DNA of 5,200 nucleotides from Propionibacteriaceae bacterium (GTDB lineage Bacteria; Actinomycetota; Actinomycetes; Propionibacteriales; Propionibacteriaceae). Both the position numbers and the translations under genes were made by a program. The number at the start of each line of letters is the position of its first letter. The first letter of the stretch is position 1. The stretch lies in contig JAUNRO010000164.1 of NCBI GenBank assembly GCA_030544185.1, forward strand, positions 1 to 5,200, in the 5' to 3' direction. Positions 1 through 3,770 of the stretch are shown piece by piece. The notes beneath the pieces were generated by a model that was not told the origin of the DNA, did no database searches, and saw only the letters and a program-made list of their open reading frames with translations.

Positions 1-425
1 CCTGGAACCCGCACACCACCGGTGGGATCATCGCCAAGGCCGCGGCCGAGGTCGCCGAGCGGGTCAACGCGAAATTCCTGGTGGCGTTCACCAAGTCCGG
101 CGACACCGCCCGGCGGCTCGCCCGGCTGCGCAGCCCGATCCCGGTGCTCGTGTTCACCCCCGACGCGCGTACGCGCAAGATCCTGACCCTCGTCTGGGGC
201 GTGACGACCTTCGAGATCCCTGAGGTCGACACGACCGATCAGATGGTGCAGCTCGTGGACCGGGCCCTGACCGCCTCGGGCCGGGTGTCGATCGGGGACA
301 AGGTGATCATCGTCTCCGGCTCACCGGTCGGCGTGCCGGGGAAGACCAACGCCCTGCGGGTGCACAAGATCCAGCCTCATCACGGGGGCGCGGAGCTGTC
401 GGACTGGCCGGCCCCGGATCGATGA
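1..425 (+). CDS. pyk: Pyruvate kinase, C-terminal part (5' end outside window)
   Basis: The last 140 residues are visible, reading from base 3 to a TGA at 423-425. Pyruvate kinase converts phosphoenolpyruvate and ADP to pyruvate and ATP, the last step of glycolysis, in the cytoplasm. What is seen is the C-terminal (PK_C) domain. It includes the family-typical stretch AFTKSGDTARRLARLRSPIP, followed by the strand-rich segment with VLVFTPD, a WGV motif and, near the end, GDKVIIVSGSPVGVPGKTN and RVHKI. This matches actinobacterial Pyk closely in order and spacing. In this family the domain carries allosteric control; the catalytic barrel lies upstream of the window. The final residues (PAPDR) and the stop codon are encoded inside a perfect hairpin that probably ends transcription. 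The next gene downstream is a convergent tRNA. Identity is secure; the internal ATG at base 81 is not the real start. Confidence 0.95.
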   Translation, partial: WNPHTTGGIIAKAAAEVAERVNAKFLVAFTKSGDTARRLARLRSPIPVLVFTPDARTRKILTLVWGVTTFEIPEVDTTDQMVQLVDRALTASGRVSIGDKVIIVSGSPVGVPGKTNALRVHKIQPHHGGAELSDWPAPDR

Positions 426-435
426 TCCGGGGCCG
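409..435. terminator. Perfect 12-bp hairpin between pyk and tRNA-Leu, likely bidirectional terminator
   Basis: Bases 409-420 (CGGCCCCGGATC) are exactly complementary to 424-435, with a 3-base loop GAT at 421-423. The pyk stop codon (423-425) lies in the loop and descending arm, and the tRNA 3' end at base 440 is only 4 bases beyond the hairpin. There is no U-run on either strand, which is common for actinobacterial terminators. Because the genes converge on it, the structure could stop transcripts from both sides. The termination role is inferred; the base pairing is seen directly. Confidence 0.7.
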
Positions 436-439
436 CACG

Positions 440-524
440 TACCGGGAAGGGGACTCGAACCCCTACAGCCCGCTAAGGCCAGACGGGTTTGAGCCGTCCG
501 CGTATACCATTCCGCCACCCCGGC
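440..524 (-). tRNA. tRNA-Leu, anticodon CAA
   Basis: On the minus strand an 85-nt class II tRNA folds completely. The acceptor stem GCCGGGG (524-518) pairs with TCCCGGT (447-441). There is T8, a short D stem GCG/CGC with GG in the loop, and a 5-bp anticodon stem GACGG/CCGTC with loop CTCAAAC. A long variable arm (pairing around GGCC/GGCT) and a T arm AGGGG-TTCGAGT-CCCCT follow. The anticodon CAA lies at 491-489 and reads UUG, a rare leucine codon in this GC-rich window (I see about one per gene in pdtaR, livH and livM). The discriminator base is A73 (base 440), as expected for tRNA-Leu. CCA is not encoded. Two wobble pairs, G1-U72 and G7-U66, occur in the acceptor stem; the terminal one is unusual. 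Confidence 0.95.
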
Positions 525-535
525 GTGACCGGTAC

Positions 536-541
536 AGGATA
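536..541 (-). promoter_or_regulatory. Candidate -10 element of the tRNA-Leu promoter
   Basis: On the minus strand this reads TATCCT, and it ends 11 bases before the tRNA 5' end at 524. That spacing would give a transcript with a leader of roughly 5 nt. No convincing -35 hexamer is visible at the usual distance, so this rests on the -10 match and position alone. Confidence 0.35.
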
Positions 542-564
542 CCTGCGCATGCCGGATCGCGCAT

Positions 565-600
565 CCTGGCAGGGATCCGCGGGTCGTGCATCCCGCCAGG
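565..600. repeat. Imperfect inverted repeat in the divergent tRNA/pdtaR intergenic region
   Basis: CCTGGC (565-570) pairs with GCCAGG (595-600), and GGGAT (572-576) pairs with ATCCC (590-594). This makes 11 base pairs with one bulged A at 571 and a 13-base loop at 577-589. It lies upstream of both the tRNA -10 candidate and the pdtaR promoter candidate. It could be an operator or a hairpin in readthrough RNA; the sequence does not decide. A GTG at 586 inside the loop is in frame with pdtaR but is not favoured as its start. Confidence 0.5.
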
Positions 601-611
601 CGAGGCGACGA

Positions 612-641
612 TTGGCAATCCCAGCAGGCCCACGACACAAT
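612..641 (+). promoter_or_regulatory. Predicted pdtaR promoter giving a leaderless transcript
   Basis: TTGGCA at 612-617 resembles the -35 consensus (one mismatch to TTGACA). CACAAT at 636-641 resembles a -10 (two mismatches to TATAAT), with an 18-base spacer. The -10 ends 7 bases before the GTG at 649, which is the distance expected for a transcription start. The mRNA would therefore begin at the start codon. No Shine-Dalgarno is present ahead of 649, which agrees with leaderless translation. Confidence 0.5.
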
Positions 642-648
642 CGAACTT

Positions 649-1290
649 GTGACTGACCAGACTGCCCATGCTGCCACCGACGAAGCCGAGCAGCCCGGTT
701 CCGCCACCCGCCCTCGCGTCGTGGTTGCGGAGGACGAGGCGCTGATCCGACTTGATCTTGTCGAACTCCTGTCCGAGCAGGGATACGACGTGGTCGGTGA
801 AGCCGCCGACGGGGAGGCGGCGGTGGCCCTGGCGCGTGAACTCGAGCCCGACCTGGTCGTCATGGACGTCAAGATGCCGAAACAGGACGGCATCACGGCC
901 GCGCAGATCATCGCCGAGGAGCGGATCGCTCCCGTGGTGATGCTCACGGCCTTCAGCCAGCGCGAGCTGGTCGAGCGCGCCCGGGAGGCCGGCGCGATGG
1001 CCTATGTGGTCAAGCCGTTCGATGCGTCCGACGTCGTGCCCGCGATCGAGATCGCAATCGCCCGCTATCAGGAGATCCGGGCCGTCGAGGCCGAGGTCTC
1101 CGACCTGGAGGAGCGCCTGGAGTCCCGCAAGGCCGTCGACCAGGCGAAGGGCCTGTTGCAGCAGCAGTTCGGCATGTCCGAGCCCGAGGCCTTCCGCTGG
1201 ATCCAGAAGTCCGCGATGGACATGCGCAAGTCGATGCGCGAGGTTGCGGACGGCGTCATCGACCTGGCCAAGAAGAACAAGAAGAAATAG
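649..1290 (+). CDS. pdtaR: PdtaR-like response regulator with receiver and RNA-binding ANTAR domains
   Basis: The 213-residue protein resembles mycobacterial PdtaR (Rv1626) in sequence and length. The receiver domain is at about residues 23-140. It has the acidic pair E28/D29, the phosphoacceptor D73 (in VVMDVKMP), T100 (LTAFSQ) and K122 (VVKPF). A coiled linker follows at about 141-160, then an ANTAR domain at about 150-207 with AKGLL, EAFRWIQ and a closing REVAD helix. ANTAR domains bind tandem hairpins in mRNA to control termination or translation. In the known system the orphan histidine kinase PdtaS phosphorylates the regulator from a separate locus; no kinase is seen here. The GTG at 649 is chosen because conserved sequence starts soon after it, and a -10-like box lies 7 bases upstream. 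An in-frame GTG at 586 would add 21 unconserved residues from an inverted repeat. The tail KKNKKK is strongly basic. The substrate-binding protein gene follows 174 bases downstream with no clear terminator between. Confidence 0.92.
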   Translation: MTDQTAHAATDEAEQPGSATRPRVVVAEDEALIRLDLVELLSEQGYDVVGEAADGEAAVALARELEPDLVVMDVKMPKQDGITAAQIIAEERIAPVVMLTAFSQRELVERAREAGAMAYVVKPFDASDVVPAIEIAIARYQEIRAVEAEVSDLEERLESRKAVDQAKGLLQQQFGMSEPEAFRWIQKSAMDMRKSMREVADGVIDLAKKNKKK

Positions 1291-1340
1291 GTCATTTCCC
1301 CGCGATCCGCCCTCCGCCACCACTCGGATATTGCGCCCAG

Positions 1341-1356
1341 GTAACGGTCTGGTATC
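1341..1356 (+). promoter_or_regulatory. GlnR-like half-site pair (weak candidate)
   Basis: GTAAC (1341-1345) and GTATC (1352-1356) are separated by exactly 6 bases. This resembles the actinobacterial GlnR box, roughly gTnAC-n6-GaAAC. The first half-site matches; the second deviates at two positions. Control of an amino-acid importer by a nitrogen regulator would be sensible, but the motif is short and degenerate. TATCAA at 1353-1358, 16 bases after TTGCGC (1331-1336), could instead be part of a promoter. Confidence 0.25.
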
Positions 1357-1368
1357 AACAGCGTGTTC

Positions 1369-1381
1369 TGAGTGCCACTCA
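1369..1381. promoter_or_regulatory. 13-bp perfect palindrome upstream of the transporter operon, possible operator
   Basis: TGAGTG-C-CACTCA is a perfect inverted repeat around one central base. It sits where the -35 region would fall if TACTGT at 1398-1403 is the -10. It is too tight to be a good RNA hairpin (5 bp with a 3-nt loop at best), so a site for a dimeric DNA-binding protein is the more natural reading. No regulator family is recognised from it. Confidence 0.35.
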
Positions 1382-1397
1382 CCCCCTGTTTAGGCCC

Positions 1398-1403
1398 TAC
1401 TGT
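1398..1403 (+). promoter_or_regulatory. Candidate -10 element for the transporter operon
   Basis: TACTGT fits the loose actinobacterial TAnnnT pattern. Transcription would start near 1410, giving a leader of about 55 nt that contains both tandem stem-loops and the Shine-Dalgarno. There is no recognisable -35; the palindrome at 1369-1381 covers that position. Readthrough from pdtaR is an alternative source of transcript. Confidence 0.3.
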
Positions 1404-1410
1404 TTCTCAG

Positions 1411-1447
1411 CCCGCACGCGCAGCGGTGGGCCCGCATCGAAGCGGTG
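1411..1447 (+). promoter_or_regulatory. Two tandem stem-loops (direct repeat) in the leader; candidate ANTAR target RNA
   Basis: CCCGCA...GCGGTG occurs twice, at 1411-1428 and 1431-1447. Each copy folds as CCGC/GCGG. Hairpin 1 is 1412-1415 with 1423-1426 and loop ACGCGCA (7 nt). Hairpin 2 is 1432-1435 with 1442-1445 and loop ATCGAA (6 nt). Known ANTAR targets are two adjacent short hairpins with hexaloops carrying A at position 1 and G at position 4. Hairpin 2 fits that pattern; hairpin 1 has a 7-nt loop and does not fit fully. The inner arms (1423-1426 and 1432-1435) can also pair with each other, so alternative folds exclude one another. The element ends 5 bases before the ribosome binding site and follows the ANTAR regulator gene. 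The repeat is seen; the ANTAR role is inferred. Confidence 0.4.
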
Positions 1448-1450
1448 AAC

Positions 1451-1458
1451 AGGGGAGG
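1451..1458 (+). promoter_or_regulatory. Strong Shine-Dalgarno that fixes the substrate-binding protein start
   Basis: AGGGGAGG lies 6 bases ahead of the GTG at 1465. It is the best ribosome binding site in the window and rules out the longer in-frame reading from GTG 1372, which would place it inside the coding region. The start codon itself falls in a small possible hairpin (GACG 1462-1465 with CGTC 1471-1474). Confidence 0.85.
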
Positions 1459-1464
1459 ACTGAC

Positions 1465-2697
1465 GTGGATCGTCGCAGGTTTATCATCGCGGGGGCATCC
1501 CTCGTGACGGCCGCGCTTGCTGTCAGCGCGTGTGGCACGCGCAGTGAGCCGGGCACGACCACCGGTGGCAGCGGTGGCGAAGGTGGTGGGGGAGACAAGG
1601 TCGCCAAGATCGGCGTCATCGCCCCCATTTCGGGCGAGCTGTCGGCCATGGGGCTCGGCATCCGCAACTCGGTCGAGCTCGCCATCCGGCAGGCCAACGA
1701 GGCCGGTGACCTCAACGGCTGGACCCTCGAGATGGCGGCCGAGGACGACCAGGCCCAGCCCGACGCCGGCCGCAACGCGGCGACCAAGCTGGCGGGCGAC
1801 TCCGCGGTGATCGGCGTGGTCGGCCCGCTGAACTCGTCCGTCGGCCAAGCGCTGCAGCCCGTGCTCGCCCAGGCCGGGATCGCGCTGGTCTCGCCGGCCA
1901 ACACCAACCCGAGCCTCACCCGGGGCCCGGACCTGGAGAACCCGAAGCGGACCTATGAGAACTACTTCCGCACCTGCACCACCGACGACGTGCAGGGCCC
2001 GTTCGCGGCGAGGTATCTCCTCGACAACGACATCAGGGAAGTCGCCACGATCCACGACAAGAAGGCTTATGGCCAGGGACTGGTGGAGGCCTTCTCCGAG
2101 TACTTCACCGCCAACGGCGGCACGATCGTCGGTGCGGAGACCATCAACCCCGACGACAAGGACTTCTCCGCGGTCATCTCCAAGATCAGCGGCGCGAACC
2201 CGAAGGCCGTCTACTACGGCGGCGAATACCCGGTGGCCGGGCCGATGTCGCAGCAGATGAAGGGCGCCGGGCTGAACGTGCCGCTCATGGGCGGCGACGG
2301 CATCTATGACGCCAAGTTCATCGAGCTTGCGGGCCCGAACTCCAACGGCGACCTCGCCACCTCGGTCGGCGCGCCCGTGGAGGACCTGCCCTCGGCGAAG
2401 GCGTTCATCGATGCATATGATCAGGCCGGCTTCTCCGACGGCTACTCGGCCTATGGGGCGTACGCCTATGACGCTGCCAACGCCATCATCGCGGCGCTCA
2501 AGGATTCGCTGGCCGACGCGAGCGATGTCGCCTCCGCACGCCAGGCGACGATCGAAGGCATCGGCGCGGTCGACTTCGACGGCGCGACCGGCAAGGTGTC
2601 GTTCGACGAGTTCGGCGACTCCACGGCGCGGGTACTGACGGCGTACAAGGTCGAGAACGGCGAGTGGACCGCCGACACGACCGACGACTTCCAGTAA
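1465..2697 (+). CDS. Branched-chain amino acid type ABC transporter substrate-binding lipoprotein (LivJ/LivK family)
   Basis: The 410-residue protein is an extracytoplasmic ligand-binding component of a HAAT-family ABC importer. The N-terminus is MDRRRFIIAG with a hydrophobic stretch to the lipobox VSAC, so Cys23 (codon 1531-1533) should be lipidated and anchor the protein to the membrane. The RRxFI pattern also suits Tat export. A Gly/Ser/Thr-rich tether covers residues 27-44. The Peripla_BP_6 fold begins at about residue 46 (KIGVIAPISG). Family landmarks are SPANTNPSLT at 143-152, which matches the ligand-contact region SPAxTxPxLT of LivJ, then FRTCTTDDVQG at 168-178, YYGGEYP at 250-256 and a C-terminal lobe ending YKVENGEW. 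The GTG start is set by the Shine-Dalgarno at 1451-1458. The gene heads the operon with livH and livM, from which a strong hairpin separates it. The ligand is probably Leu/Ile/Val, but related proteins bind other amino acids, amides or urea, so specificity is not proven. Confidence 0.92.
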   Translation: MDRRRFIIAGASLVTAALAVSACGTRSEPGTTTGGSGGEGGGGDKVAKIGVIAPISGELSAMGLGIRNSVELAIRQANEAGDLNGWTLEMAAEDDQAQPDAGRNAATKLAGDSAVIGVVGPLNSSVGQALQPVLAQAGIALVSPANTNPSLTRGPDLENPKRTYENYFRTCTTDDVQGPFAARYLLDNDIREVATIHDKKAYGQGLVEAFSEYFTANGGTIVGAETINPDDKDFSAVISKISGANPKAVYYGGEYPVAGPMSQQMKGAGLNVPLMGGDGIYDAKFIELAGPNSNGDLATSVGAPVEDLPSAKAFIDAYDQAGFSDGYSAYGAYAYDAANAIIAALKDSLADASDVASARQATIEGIGAVDFDGATGKVSFDEFGDSTARVLTAYKVENGEWTADTTDDFQ

Positions 2698-2706
2698 GAC
2701 CCCGTG

Positions 2707-2750
2707 ACACGGGCTCCTCACCGGCAACGTAACCGGCGAGGAGCCCGTGT
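2707..2750 (+). terminator. Long intercistronic hairpin between the binding-protein gene and livH
   Basis: ACACGGGCTCCTC (2707-2719) pairs perfectly over 13 bp with 2738-2750. After one A/C mismatch the stem continues with CCGG (2721-2724) against CCGG (2733-2736), closing an 8-base loop. No U-run follows. It starts 10 bases after the TAA of the binding-protein gene. Such hairpins commonly stabilise the upstream message or terminate part of transcription, so that the binding protein is made in excess over the permeases; that role here is inferred. A smaller GCCGC/GCGGC hairpin lies just downstream, near 2755-2767. Confidence 0.75.
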
Positions 2751-2790
2751 CCGTGCCGCCCAGCGGCGGGACCTCCCCCTCCCCGCACGC

Positions 2791-2810
2791 GCCTCGGCGA
2801 GAGGCTTCAG
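2791..2810 (+). promoter_or_regulatory. livH ribosome binding site, partly inside a small hairpin
   Basis: GAGAGG (2799-2804) lies 6 bases before the ATG at 2811 and is the likely Shine-Dalgarno. GCCTC (2791-2795) can pair with GAGGC (2801-2805) around a 5-base loop, which would mask it. A C/T-rich tract (2771-2784) containing CCTCC lies just upstream and could also pair with purine-rich ribosome binding sequences. Both effects are conjecture from complementarity. Confidence 0.5.
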
Positions 2811-3770
2811 ATGGACCTGTTCTTCCAACAGCTCGTGAACGGGCTGTCCCTCGGCGCGCTCTATGGGCTGATCGCCGTGGGATATACCGTCGTCTATGGC
2901 ATCGTGCAGCTGATCAATTTCGCCCACGGCGAGGTGTTCATGATCGGCGCCTTCGGCTCGTTCACGACCTGGCTGGCGCTCGGCGCGCCCCAGGAATGGT
3001 CATGGCCCATGGCCCTGTTCGTGATGCTGCCGCTGATGGTGCTCGGCGGGATGATCGCGTCGGTGGGCACGGCGGTGCTCATGGAGCGCTTCGCCTATCG
3101 GCCGCTGCGCGGGGCGCCGAGACTGGCACCGCTCATCTCCGCGATCGGCATCTCGATCGCGCTGCAGGAGGCCGTGCGGCTGTTCTATGGCGAGATCCCG
3201 GGCTTCCCCAACGCCAAGAGTGCGATCCCGTTCCCGCACGTGCGCGGGATCACCGGTGAGATCGTCAGCATCGGCGGTCTGACGGTGCAGAAGTCCGCGA
3301 TCTTCACGATCGGGGCACTCATCGTGTGCACCGCGTTCCTGTGGTGGTTCGTCAACCGGACCCGGATGGGTCGCGCCATGCAGGCCACCTCCCAGGACCC
3401 CGACACCGCACGGCTCATGGGCATCAACGTCGACCGGGTGATCATGGTCGCATTCGCCGTCGGGGCGGCCCTGGCTGCGGTCGCTGGGGTTGCGCACGGG
3501 TTGCGCTACAACAACATCGACTTCCGGATGGGCTTCCTCTCCGGTCTCAAGGCGTTCGCGGCCGCGGTCCTCGGGGGCATCGGCAACATCAACGGCGCGG
3601 TCGTGGGCGGCCTCGTCCTCGGCCTCGTCGAGGTCTTCGCCACGACCTATATCCCCGGCCAGTTCGGCTCCTCGGCCTGGAAGGACGTCTGGGCCTTCGT
3701 CATCCTCATCCTGGTGCTGGTCTTCCGGCCCCAGGGTCTCCTCGGCGCCAGGGTGGTGGATCGCGCATGA
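2811..3770 (+). CDS. livH: Branched-chain amino acid type ABC transporter permease LivH
   Basis: The 319-residue membrane protein is close to the usual LivH length of about 300. It forms half of the transmembrane channel of the importer. The N-terminal region has the family signature NGLSLGALYGLIAVGYTVVY followed by NFAHGE (residues 36-41). Hydrophobic segments follow along the whole length, about eight in all. The cytoplasmic loop at residues 183-206 (RTRMGRAMQATSQDPDTARLMGIN) is the EAA-like coupling loop that contacts the ATPases. It is followed by a Gly/Ala-rich segment with AVLGGIGNINGAVVGG and the family-typical C-terminal FRPQGLLG. The ATG at 2811 is supported by GAGAGG six bases upstream and by alignment of the first helix with known LivH. 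The TGA overlaps the livM ATG (ATGA at 3767-3770), so translation of the two permeases is probably coupled. Nothing is truncated. Confidence 0.95.
   Translation: MDLFFQQLVNGLSLGALYGLIAVGYTVVYGIVQLINFAHGEVFMIGAFGSFTTWLALGAPQEWSWPMALFVMLPLMVLGGMIASVGTAVLMERFAYRPLRGAPRLAPLISAIGISIALQEAVRLFYGEIPGFPNAKSAIPFPHVRGITGEIVSIGGLTVQKSAIFTIGALIVCTAFLWWFVNRTRMGRAMQATSQDPDTARLMGINVDRVIMVAFAVGAALAAVAGVAHGLRYNNIDFRMGFLSGLKAFAAAVLGGIGNINGAVVGGLVLGLVEVFATTYIPGQFGSSAWKDVWAFVILILVLVFRPQGLLGARVVDRA

Noticed and set aside
586..648. Upstream GTG start for the response regulator
   Set aside because: The added 21 residues come from an inverted repeat and the promoter region, have no conserved sequence, and would contain the -10-like element.
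422..652. Short plus-strand frame across the tRNA
   Set aside because: It is antisense to the tRNA and its translation reflects tRNA sequence only.
463..1323. A 286-residue minus-strand frame covering part of the tRNA and all of pdtaR
   Set aside because: It runs through a tRNA gene and opposite a conserved regulator, with no recognisable domain.
1291..1340. Search for a terminator after pdtaR
   Set aside because: No stable hairpin followed by a U-run is visible, so no terminator is annotated and readthrough stays possible.
1372..1464. Upstream GTG start for the binding protein
   Set aside because: It would bury the strong Shine-Dalgarno and place 31 non-signal residues before a normal lipoprotein signal peptide.
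1390..2727. A 445-residue open frame on the minus strand
   Set aside because: It lies antisense to the clearly recognisable binding-protein gene, has Arg/Gly/Val/Asp-biased low-complexity composition typical of GC-rich antisense frames, and matches no family I recognise.
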